A stretch of 37,767 bases of DNA. It comes from Planctomycetota bacterium. GTDB taxonomy: Bacteria > Planctomycetota > UBA1135 > GCA-002748355. The notes beneath the pieces are model-generated. The model was not told where the DNA came from, did no database searches, and saw nothing but the letters and a program-made list of their open reading frames with translations. Both the position numbers and the translations under genes were made by a program. Of the stretch, positions 25,416 to 33,609 are shown in pieces. The stretch spans positions 1 through 37,767 of the forward strand of contig JAGQQW010000021.1 of assembly GCA_020426005.1 (NCBI GenBank), given 5' to 3'. Position 1 is the stretch's first letter. Every line of letters starts with the position of its first letter.

Positions 25416-27152
25416 TCACCGGGACAGCGAAGCTTCGAACTCGGCTTCGATCTTCGCGCTCGTCGCGAGTAGCGCACGGATCTCTTCGTCGAGTTCGTCA
25501 CCTTCGAGCTTCTTGGTCCACGACCGTACGACCACGTCGCGATAGCGAAGTCCCTTCCCGAGAGTCTTGCGCCAGGCGTGCGCTCGCTCGAACGCCCAGC
25601 GATACCGGGGTTCGTCGTTCGCGAAGCGATGTAGGAGGTCGGGTATCGCGTCGTCCCGTGGCATCGCCGCCGCGGTCTGCTGTTCGGCTCGACAGAGTCG
25701 CGAGATCGCCCGCGCGACCGAGGCCGCAGCCCAGACGTGGTCGGGACGCGGATCCGCGAGGTCGTCGTCGAAGTGCCAGCCGAATCCGAGACCGCCGCTG
25801 CGAATACGCGCGCTTTCGATTCCCTCGAGTGCTCGACGACCGCCGCGAACGTCGCCAGCCGCGATGCGCGCTTCTGCGAGCCACGCCGTCGCGAGCGGAT
25901 TGCTCTCGAGCATCGGGCCTGGCTTCGCACCGGGTCGAAGGCGCCCGCACCACCCGAGCGTCCCGTCGCTCCGCAGGAGTTCCCGGATCGAGCGTGCCTG
26001 ATTCGCGCAGACGTTCGCTACATGGTCTGCGGCGATGTCCATGCAGTCGGGCCCTCCGACGAGCAGAAGCGGTGCGGCCGGCCGGTCGTCGAGCGGGTCG
26101 ACGAGCATCGGGATGCGCACGCGCCGCAGTAGCGACTCGACTTCGGTCTCGATCGAAGCACTCGGTCCTGCACGCAACACGTTCGAAAGCGGAAGCACGG
26201 GACTCGCCCGGCCCCAAGCAAGTGCATCGACTTCCGTTCTCTCGAGGTCCTGGGCTGGATCGCGGGACACTTCGAGGGCGGCAAGGAGTGTGTGCCCTTC
26301 ACGCTCGAGTCCCGCATTCGCGAGAGCAGCAGCCGCATCACGCGTGACGTGCCCAGGCACCGCGCGACTCGTTCCGTCGGCTTCGAAATCGAAGATCGCA
26401 CGCCCGTCGGGAGAGAGTCGATCGTGGAGTTGTCGAACCGCGATCGCGTACGCGTTCGCGAGTGGATCCTCGCTACGCGTGACCCGGCCGATGCGAGTTC
26501 CCAGCAAAGCGTCGTAGGTCGATGCGAGATCGAACCAGCCGAGTCCACGATGCTGCACGACCCGCAGCCGGCGGCGAGCGTCGTCCAGTGCGTTCGAGAT
26601 CGTGAGGTAGACGAACGCCTGATCGCTGTCGATCACCAGCTTATGCCCCGTCCGAGCGAATCCGACGAAGCGAGCGACGACGTAGCGGCGAGCACCGGAA
26701 GCCTCGACGACACGAGACGCGACGAACGCACTCGGCGCGTTCTCGATCGACGCACCCTCGAACGTCATGACCCGGCCGCGGCCCACGACGCGTGCCATCA
26801 ACACGTCGCCATAGCCCGTCGCCGAAGGCAGCGAGAGCCACTGCCACAGCGCACCCGTATCGACGAGTTCGAGGATCGATGGGGTCACGCCGCGGCGAAA
26901 GCGCGGATGTTGCCCCTGCTCGTGCCCCGTGACCGAACCGAAGCGCAGCCCGACCGCGCACGGATCACCTGCCCCCGACGGCTCACGAACCTCGACGCTT
27001 CGCACGTCGCCTCGAACGTCGATGCACCAGGAGACATCGACACCACACCGCACCGTTTGAGCGCGCGCGACGTGCTCGCTCAGCGGAATCGCCACCGCGA
27101 GCGCGATAGCGATCCAGAATCGTCTCAGCTGAGCTGCGGTAGCTTGCGACAC
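25416..27152 (-). CDS. Exported protein of unknown function downstream of PilT-like ATPases
   Basis: A 578-residue protein with a Sec-type signal peptide (RRFWIAIALAVAIPLSEHVA, cleavage near ARAQT). The first half is beta-rich with a few Cys (TVRCGVDVSWCIDVRG). The second half is helical, with short repeated Ala/Gly/Arg-rich helices (NPLATAWLAEARIAAGDVRG, ALEGIESARI, GLGFGWHFDDDLADPRPDHV), suggesting an alpha/alpha-toroid-like domain. I cannot name a family. It starts with GTG at 27152, overlapping the 3' end of the PilT-like gene by 28 nt, so translation is probably coupled. Whether it is secreted or surface-exposed through a pilus system is unknown. Confidence 0.8.
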   Translation of the reverse strand: MSQATAAQLRRFWIAIALAVAIPLSEHVARAQTVRCGVDVSWCIDVRGDVRSVEVREPSGAGDPCAVGLRFGSVTGHEQGQHPRFRRGVTPSILELVDTGALWQWLSLPSATGYGDVLMARVVGRGRVMTFEGASIENAPSAFVASRVVEASGARRYVVARFVGFARTGHKLVIDSDQAFVYLTISNALDDARRRLRVVQHRGLGWFDLASTYDALLGTRIGRVTRSEDPLANAYAIAVRQLHDRLSPDGRAIFDFEADGTSRAVPGHVTRDAAAALANAGLEREGHTLLAALEVSRDPAQDLERTEVDALAWGRASPVLPLSNVLRAGPSASIETEVESLLRRVRIPMLVDPLDDRPAAPLLLVGGPDCMDIAADHVANVCANQARSIRELLRSDGTLGWCGRLRPGAKPGPMLESNPLATAWLAEARIAAGDVRGGRRALEGIESARIRSGGLGFGWHFDDDLADPRPDHVWAAASVARAISRLCRAEQQTAAAMPRDDAIPDLLHRFANDEPRYRWAFERAHAWRKTLGKGLRYRDVVVRSWTKKLEGDELDEEIRALLATSAKIEAEFEASLSR

Positions 27153-28192
27153 GCCTCGAAGCGTTCCTTGTCCACGGCGTAGTTCATGGCCTCGTCGACG
27201 AGCACGCGGTTGTGGAGCACCAACTCGTACAACGCGTCATCCAACGAGCACATGCCGAGGCCACGGTTCTTCGCCATGATCGCACGGAGACGGTCGTATC
27301 GACCAGCCTCGAGTTCGCGGTGGACTTCTTCGGTATTGGTCAGGACCTCGAAGACCGGGACTCGACCGGTCCCGTATTGCTTGTGCACCAGCACTTGACA
27401 CGCGACGACCCGGAGCACTTCGGCGATCCGGAATCGAATGTTGTCGCGTTCGTCCGACGGGAAGAACTGCTCGAGCTTGGCCATCGCTTGCGTGGCCGAA
27501 CTCGCGTGCACCGAAGCGACGACGAGCAAACCGCTCGCCGCACTCGACAGCACCGCATCGACGGTCGCCGCGTCGAGGATCTCGGAGACGAACAACAAAT
27601 CGGGACGGATGCGGCGCGCGAGGTCGATGCCATGTGCCATCGATTCGACGTGCTGGCCGACCTCGAGTTGTTGGATCAGGCACGTCCCGTCTTCGTGGAC
27701 CTGCTCGATCGGATCCTCGACGGTGAGAACGTGGATCTCCCGCTCACAGTTGAGCGTGTGGATCAGCGCGGACTGCGTCGTCGTCTTGCCGCATCCGATC
27801 GGCCCCGTGAGGAGCACGAGCCCCGAACGCAGCGCGAGGAAGTCGTCGAGGTAGCGCGGCAGGCCGAGTTCGTCGAGCGACGGATGCTCGTTGCGGATCG
27901 GCTCGAGCACCAGCCCGTGACCGTCGATCAGCTGGAAGCAGTTCGCCTTGTACGTCGCTTTGTCATCGTGGTAGAGGAAGTGCACGTCGCCATCGCGCTC
28001 GTACGCATCCTGTTGCCGATCGTCGAGGAGTCCTCGGACGAGGCCGTCCAGCTCTGCCGGCTCGATCGGCGCACACTCGTGCCGGACGAGATGGTCGACG
28101 ACGCGGAAGATCGGCACTTCCTTGGCTCGAAGGTGAATCGTCGTGGCGCCGAGCTTCTCGGCACAGAGGAGGATTTCGCGGAGGTCGATCAT
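27125..28192 (-). CDS. PilT-like type IV pilus/secretion ATPase (intact motifs)
   Basis: A 355-residue hexameric secretion ATPase of the PilT/GspE superfamily, which in type IV pili powers retraction. Motifs in order: N-terminal PAS-like half, Walker A GPIGCGKTT (130-138), Asp box with Glu159-Asp160 (LTVEDPIE), Walker B with Glu204 (DLLFVSEILD) and His box with His229 (VVASVHASSATQAMAKL). All catalytic residues are present, although Walker B reads SEILD rather than the usual GEMRD. The ATG at 28192 has GGTGAG upstream, overlapping the preceding stop, 7 nt after which it begins. It is paired with a degenerate paralogue. Confidence 0.93.
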   Translation of the reverse strand: MIDLREILLCAEKLGATTIHLRAKEVPIFRVVDHLVRHECAPIEPAELDGLVRGLLDDRQQDAYERDGDVHFLYHDDKATYKANCFQLIDGHGLVLEPIRNEHPSLDELGLPRYLDDFLALRSGLVLLTGPIGCGKTTTQSALIHTLNCEREIHVLTVEDPIEQVHEDGTCLIQQLEVGQHVESMAHGIDLARRIRPDLLFVSEILDAATVDAVLSSAASGLLVVASVHASSATQAMAKLEQFFPSDERDNIRFRIAEVLRVVACQVLVHKQYGTGRVPVFEVLTNTEEVHRELEAGRYDRLRAIMAKNRGLGMCSLDDALYELVLHNRVLVDEAMNYAVDKERFEACRKLPQLS

Positions 28193-28199
28193 GGGACTC

Positions 28200-29504
28200 T
28201 CACCCTGCGGTGATCAGGAAGCGATGACGGTCCTTGGCGCGCGTGAATGCGTCTTCGATACGAATCCGACCTTCCTCGACCAATGCCATGAGCACGTCGT
28301 CCATCGAGCGAGACTCGCCCGCTTCGAAAGACAACAGAATCGGGATGCGGTCGTAGCGGCCTTCGGCGATCGCGCGTCGGAACGCGCGCGACGGGCGCAC
28401 GACCTCGGTCGCGAGTACGAGACGGGTCTCGTCCGTACCACTGACTAGCTCTTGCTGCACGATGCCACGCAGACACGACGCGAGATTGCCGCGGAACTGA
28501 TCGAGTACACCGCCCGGAATCCCGCGCTCGAGCCGCTCGAGCGCAGCAACACTGCTCGGCGACTGCATTCCGATGATCACGAGGTGCCCAGTCGATGCGA
28601 GCTGCATGCAGAGTTCGAGCGATTCGGCTCCGACGAGATTCCCCACGACGATCACGTCGGGGTCCTCGCGAAAACTACTGCGCAATGCGGCTGCCTGCGC
28701 AGCGCCGTCGTGCGCAACGCGTTTGCGTGTCACGAGCCCTGAACCCGAGTACGTGTACTCGTGAAACTCGTCGAGCGCCAAGACGTGCACCGGCTTGTTG
28801 CTCGCGATGTGCTGCACCATCGCTGCGATCGTCGTCGATTTCCCGGCGCGCGGACCACCCCCGACGATGACCAGTCCGGCGAGTTCGTCGAGCATCGAAG
28901 CGACCGACTCCCCGTGACCGAGATCCTGAAGTGACGGAACTGCGTCCGGAACCACGCGAATCATCGCACTCGGTCCATGACGGTCTTGGAAGATCTGCAC
29001 GAAGCAGCTCTGACCGCGCGAGCCACCGAGGCGGACATTGACGTGTTGCTCCACTTCGAGTTGCTTGCGTGCGCTGCTGTCGAGCACCGCTCGCAAGAAC
29101 GACTTCATCCAGCAGCGATCGATCGCGAGGTTGCTCAGGGGAGCAAGGCGACCGGCGCTGCGCGCGCGCGGACGGTGATTCTGCGACAGGATCAAGTCGG
29201 TCGCGTTGATCGTGCGGGCGCGTTCGAGGATCTCTCCCAGATCCGGGAGCTGTTCGTCGGCGTGCACGCCGAGGGCATCGTCGCGCACACGGGCGCGCGT
29301 CCGCCTTCGATCCTGGATCTTGAGAACGAGATCGAGCGTCTGCGCCGAGATCACGCCTTCTTCGAGCAGGACTTGCCCGACCGGCTTCCGCCAACCACCG
29401 AGTGATTGGATCTGCAAACAGCGTTCGACCTCCTCGCTACGGATGAACGGGCATTCGAGGAGGATGATTCCGAGGCGTGTGTCTTGCATGACGATCGTCC
29501 GCAT
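28200..29504 (-). CDS. PilT/GspE-like ATPase paralogue with degenerate catalytic motifs
   Basis: A 434-residue protein from the ATG at 29504 (29489 is an alternative). It begins with an MshEN/GspE-N-like domain (LGIILLECPFIRSEEVERCL, then GQVLLEEGVISAQTLDLVLK), then the PilT-type domain. Walker A is normal (GPRAGKST, about 217-224). In Walker B the catalytic Glu is replaced by Asn289 (DPDVIVVGNLVG), and the His of the His box by Gln314 (TGHLVIIGMQSPSS). The Asp box reads ALDEFHEYTY. It probably binds ATP but hydrolyses it poorly, and may regulate or assemble with its neighbour; this is inference. It heads the operon. No pilin, PilQ or PilC gene is in this window. Confidence 0.88.
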   Translation of the reverse strand: MRTIVMQDTRLGIILLECPFIRSEEVERCLQIQSLGGWRKPVGQVLLEEGVISAQTLDLVLKIQDRRRTRARVRDDALGVHADEQLPDLGEILERARTINATDLILSQNHRPRARSAGRLAPLSNLAIDRCWMKSFLRAVLDSSARKQLEVEQHVNVRLGGSRGQSCFVQIFQDRHGPSAMIRVVPDAVPSLQDLGHGESVASMLDELAGLVIVGGGPRAGKSTTIAAMVQHIASNKPVHVLALDEFHEYTYSGSGLVTRKRVAHDGAAQAAALRSSFREDPDVIVVGNLVGAESLELCMQLASTGHLVIIGMQSPSSVAALERLERGIPGGVLDQFRGNLASCLRGIVQQELVSGTDETRLVLATEVVRPSRAFRRAIAEGRYDRIPILLSFEAGESRSMDDVLMALVEEGRIRIEDAFTRAKDRHRFLITAG

Positions 29505-29699
29505 TCGAAGCGGATGGAGAACACAGTGCTCCACGTCCGATCGACAACGGCGACTCCCCGGCTCAACCATGTCGGACCCGCTCGATGACAAGGAGGCTTC
29601 GCGTGCGAACCCGTACCAGCGCAATGCGCTGCGTCCGAGGCTATCATTGGGAGGATCTGCGACCTCTCGCTTCTGCACCGTCTCGTTCGTAGGACCGAC

Positions 29700-32183
29700 A
29701 TGCGGCACGCTCGGCTTTCGTCATCCTTTCTTTTCGCTGCTATCGCCTTTTCCGCAGCATCGACCACCGCCATGCCCGCTCGGGCGCAGCAGGTCGAACC
29801 GAACCACCACTTCGTCACGATCCGCGTCACGGACGCAGCGAGTCTCGATCGCATCCTCGCGATGGACTTCGACCTTGCGTCCTGCCAGAAGCTCGAACTG
29901 CCGGTCCACCTGCTCGAAGTATTCGCGACGGACGCGGACATCGAGAAGATGCGCATTGCAGGTCTCGACTATCGCATCGAGATCCGCGACTACGAAAAGC
30001 ACATCGCAAAACAGAACGCCGGATTCACGTCGCCCTTCGCACTGACACCTCCGGTCGGTCAAGGAGCTATGGGTGGCCACTACACGTTGGCGCAGATCGA
30101 GGCCCATCTCGACAAGTTCGCAAAGGACCATCCGACGCTCTGCACCGCGAAGGTCAGCCTCGGCAAGTCGGTCGAAGGTCGCGACATCTGGATGGTCAAG
30201 ATCTCGGACAACGTCCAGGTCGACGAGAACGAGCCCGAGGTCCTGTACGACGCGGTGCATCACGCACGGGAACCGCTCTCGGTCACGACGACGCTCGTCT
30301 ACATGGACTGGTTGTTGTCCAACTACGCGACGGACCCGACGGCCAAGCGCATCGTCGATACACGTGAGTTGTTCTTCGTTCCGGTCGTCAATCCCGATGG
30401 CTACGAATACAACCGATCGACCAACCCGAACGGTGGCGGGATGTGGCGCAAGAATCGCCGCAACAACGGATCGAGCTACGGCGTCGACCTCAACCGCAAC
30501 TGGACGACCGGTTGGTCCGCACCCAACGGTGGCAACAGCACCAATCCCACGTCGGAGACGTACCGCGGACCAGCGCCGATGTCCGAGCCCGAGATCCAGG
30601 CGCTCGACGCATTCCTCAAGACACGCAAGTTCGTGCTCGGCTGCTCGGCCCACACGTATACCGACATCCTGCTGCGGCCGTGGGGTTACCAGAGTGGCGA
30701 TCCGACCAACGTCGCGGACTACCGCGTCATCGATGCCGCCGCGACCAAGGTCAACCAGATCAATGCGGGCGCCGCGGCGGACGTGCTCTACATCGCCGCC
30801 GGAACCGCTCTCGACCACTATCACGTGGCCTACGGGATGTTCGGCTATTCGCCGGAACTCGGGCGATCGAACGAAGGTCAATTCTGGCCCAACCCGACCA
30901 ACCAGGTCGCGATCTCGAACCGCCACCAGGACATGTTCAAGACGTTCTCGCTCGCGGCCGGATCGTCGATCGACATCGTCAAGGTCCAGATGGCGGAGGG
31001 TCCGGGTAGCAACGCCAACGGCATCATCGAAGCCGGCGAGAGCGCCGCGATCCGCGTCACGATCGAAAACGGTGGAGCACTCGCAACGCTGACGAACGTG
31101 ACTGCCACGATCTCGCCGTCGACCAGTGGAGTCACGGTGACTCGCGGGATGCACGATTTCGGCACGGTCGCCAAGTTCACGAAAGCCGACAACACAACGT
31201 CACCGCTGCTTCTCGCGGTCGCGACCGGCTTCTCGGCACCGTCGATCAAGTTCGACCTCGACATCCAATACGAAGGCAACTCGGTCAAGGAGACGTTCGA
31301 CATCCCGGTTCAGCAACCGTTCGAGATCATCGGGACGGACTTCGAGACCAACCTCGGATTCGCGACGGACCCAGCGGACACGGCAACGACCGGGCGCTTC
31401 GAGCGCGCCGCGCCACAGGGCACGACGCTCAACAACGTGCAGATCCAGCCCAACCAAGATGCGACGCCCAACGGCACGCTCTGCTGGGTCACCGGCGCGA
31501 GTTCGGGCACCAGCGTCGGCGCGAACGATGTCGATGGCGGGTTCACGACGCTCGTCACGCCGACGATCGACCTGTCGCACGTCCGCGACGCCAAGCTCGA
31601 GTTCCAGCTCTGGTACGCGGAGACGGGATCCAATCCCGATCCATTCACCGTCGCCATGAGCCGTGATGGTGGCACGAACTGGACGACGCTCTTCACACGT
31701 ACCAATACGGGTGCCAACTGGACCGCGACGTCACTCGACATCCCGGCACCACTCACGGCAACGATGCGCTTCCGCTTCCGGGCACAGGACACGATTCAGG
31801 CTTCGGTCGTCGAGGCACTCGTCGACGATCTGCGGATCGTCGGTGTGACAAACCCCGCCAACATGTCGCTGTTGGGTGGCGGCCAGCGTGGCTCGATGCT
31901 CCGTCTCGCATTCCACGGTGTGAGTGGCGCCGCTGGCCTACCGTTGCTCTCGACGACGACCCAGGACATTGCGGTCCCGGGTATCGGGGGTCGCTTGTTG
32001 GTCGGTTTCACGGGTCTCGTGATTCTGCCGCCCTTTGCATACGGCACGGAGAACCGAGTCGTCCTCGATGGGCCGATTCCGCAGGATGCGTCGCTCGTCG
32101 GGATCCGCTTCTACTGGCAGCAGCTGCTCGTCAACGGCTCCTCCCTGCAGCTCGGCAACTCGCCGTCGATCCGCGTCCAATAG
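29700..32183 (+). CDS. Exported M14 zinc carboxypeptidase with C-terminal beta domains
   Basis: An 827-residue secreted carboxypeptidase of the carboxypeptidase T type. The signal peptide ends near ARAQ (residue 30). Zinc ligands are His188 and Glu191 (VHHAREP) and His318 (SAHTYTD). Substrate-binding elements NPDGYEYNR and DLNRNW (Arg266) and the catalytic Glu386 (GYSPELG) are all present, so it should be active. After about residue 410 come at least two beta-sandwich-like modules (NGIIEAGESAAIRVTIENGG; then a FATDPADTATTGRFERA-type domain) and a C-terminal LPLLSTTTQDIAV-GIGGRLLVGF region typical of secreted multidomain enzymes. It is divergent from the PilT-like operon, with 195 nt between. 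Confidence 0.94.
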   Translation: MRHARLSSSFLFAAIAFSAASTTAMPARAQQVEPNHHFVTIRVTDAASLDRILAMDFDLASCQKLELPVHLLEVFATDADIEKMRIAGLDYRIEIRDYEKHIAKQNAGFTSPFALTPPVGQGAMGGHYTLAQIEAHLDKFAKDHPTLCTAKVSLGKSVEGRDIWMVKISDNVQVDENEPEVLYDAVHHAREPLSVTTTLVYMDWLLSNYATDPTAKRIVDTRELFFVPVVNPDGYEYNRSTNPNGGGMWRKNRRNNGSSYGVDLNRNWTTGWSAPNGGNSTNPTSETYRGPAPMSEPEIQALDAFLKTRKFVLGCSAHTYTDILLRPWGYQSGDPTNVADYRVIDAAATKVNQINAGAAADVLYIAAGTALDHYHVAYGMFGYSPELGRSNEGQFWPNPTNQVAISNRHQDMFKTFSLAAGSSIDIVKVQMAEGPGSNANGIIEAGESAAIRVTIENGGALATLTNVTATISPSTSGVTVTRGMHDFGTVAKFTKADNTTSPLLLAVATGFSAPSIKFDLDIQYEGNSVKETFDIPVQQPFEIIGTDFETNLGFATDPADTATTGRFERAAPQGTTLNNVQIQPNQDATPNGTLCWVTGASSGTSVGANDVDGGFTTLVTPTIDLSHVRDAKLEFQLWYAETGSNPDPFTVAMSRDGGTNWTTLFTRTNTGANWTATSLDIPAPLTATMRFRFRAQDTIQASVVEALVDDLRIVGVTNPANMSLLGGGQRGSMLRLAFHGVSGAAGLPLLSTTTQDIAVPGIGGRLLVGFTGLVILPPFAYGTENRVVLDGPIPQDASLVGIRFYWQQLLVNGSSLQLGNSPSIRVQ

Positions 32184-32221
32184 TCTCTTGATCCGGCAGC
32201 GTTTGCCGTGATCTTGAGCGC

Positions 32222-33319
32222 ATGAAGACTGTCGTGCTGCTCGGGGCCGGAAAGATCGGCCGCATGGTTGCCTACTTCCTCGGTCCGCACGGGGGCGGCG
32301 ACTACTCGCTGAGGATCGGGGATTCGAGTCCCGAGGCGCTCGAGACGATTCGCGAGGTCGCGGGCGAATCCATCGATCGGACGCAGACGCTCGCCTTCGA
32401 CGACGGAACGGCGCTCGATGGCCTCATGAGCGGCGCCGATGCGGTCATCTCTTGCGCCCCGTTCCACTGCAACCCGACGATTGCAGAGCACGCGGCCAAG
32501 AACGGGCTCCACTACCTCGACCTGACCGAGGACGTGAAGGTGACCGACCAGGTTGCATCGATCGCGTCACGACCCGACTGCAAGACTGCGTTCGTTCCTC
32601 AGTGTGGACTCGCGCCGGGCTTCATCACGATCGTCGCGAGGCACTTGCTCGAACCGATGACCGAAGTGCGCGACCTCAGGCTGCGCGTCGGTGCGCTTCC
32701 ACGCTACCCCAACAACATGCTCAAGTACAACCTGACGTGGAGCACGGCAGGGTTGATCAACGAGTATTGCCAGCCTTGCGAAGTCGTGCTCGATCACGAG
32801 GTCAAGACCGTCCAGCCCCTCGAGAACCTCGAAGAGATCGTCATCGATGGCGTGCCCTACGAGGCGTTCAACACGTCGGGCGGACTCGGCTCGCTCGGTG
32901 ACTCGCTCAAGGGCTCGGTTCGCAACGTCAATTACAAGTCGCTGCGCTACCCGGGACACAATCACCTGATGCGGTTCTTGATCCGTGATCTCCACATGGG
33001 TGACAACCAGGAGATGCTCGCCGAGATCTTCGAGCAGTCGCTTCCGGCGACGTTCCGCGACCAGATCGTGATCTTCGTCAGCGCGATCGGCAACTTCCGA
33101 GGTCGACTGACCGAGAACGTCTACGCCAAGACGATCTACCACCAGGAGATCGACGGGAAGAACTGGTCCGGCATTCAGATCACGACTGCGGCCGGTGTGT
33201 GCGCGGTGCTGGATCTGCTCTTCGCGGGCAAAACGCCTCAGACGGGGTTCATTCGCATGGAGGACGTCCACTTCACGGACTTCATCGCGAATCGCTACGG
33301 CCGCTACTACGACCAGTAA
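32222..33319 (+). CDS. Saccharopine dehydrogenase-like NAD(P)-binding oxidoreductase
   Basis: A 365-residue cytoplasmic enzyme of the saccharopine dehydrogenase / lysine 6-dehydrogenase-like family. The Rossmann signature is at the very N-terminus (VVLLGAGKIGRMVAYFLG). Further family-like stretches are SGADAVISCAPFHCNPTIAE, HYLDLTEDV and FVPQCGLAPGFITIVARHLL. The C-terminal domain includes VYAKTIYHQEIDGKNW. It lies 38 nt after the carboxypeptidase gene, in the same direction. Whether it acts on saccharopine, carboxynorspermidine or another imine-forming amino acid cannot be told from the sequence. Confidence 0.85.
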   Translation: MKTVVLLGAGKIGRMVAYFLGPHGGGDYSLRIGDSSPEALETIREVAGESIDRTQTLAFDDGTALDGLMSGADAVISCAPFHCNPTIAEHAAKNGLHYLDLTEDVKVTDQVASIASRPDCKTAFVPQCGLAPGFITIVARHLLEPMTEVRDLRLRVGALPRYPNNMLKYNLTWSTAGLINEYCQPCEVVLDHEVKTVQPLENLEEIVIDGVPYEAFNTSGGLGSLGDSLKGSVRNVNYKSLRYPGHNHLMRFLIRDLHMGDNQEMLAEIFEQSLPATFRDQIVIFVSAIGNFRGRLTENVYAKTIYHQEIDGKNWSGIQITTAAGVCAVLDLLFAGKTPQTGFIRMEDVHFTDFIANRYGRYYDQ

Positions 33320-33341
33320 GCCTGCAGCCACCCGCCGTCAG

Positions 33342-33360
33342 CGCCGCTCTTCGCGCGGCG
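33342..33360 (+). terminator. Possible terminator after the dehydrogenase gene
   Basis: CGCCGC (33342-33347) pairs with GCGGCG (33355-33360) across a 7-nt loop, 23 nt after the stop codon. There is no adjacent T tract; a T6 run lies further on near 33508. The rest of the 290-nt gap up to 33609 holds no gene I can support. Confidence 0.35.
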
Positions 33361-33609
33361 GCGGCACGTGACCCATCTTCCGAAGCAACCCGTCGACCAG
33401 GCCTTCGAGGACGCGGCCGACGGAGCTCGAGTCGTTCGTCACGACCCTTCCCGTCCGCGCCGATGGCTGAGCGCCGCACGGCACGCAGGCGATCCTCCCC
33501 GAACCTTTTTTCTCGCCTCCGCGCGTTGGTTTTCGCGCCGACGAGCGTGGGAAACCGTGAGCGGGCGCGCGGGTGCGCTCGCGAGCAAGAGAGGAGAAGG
33601 AGACAGAAC

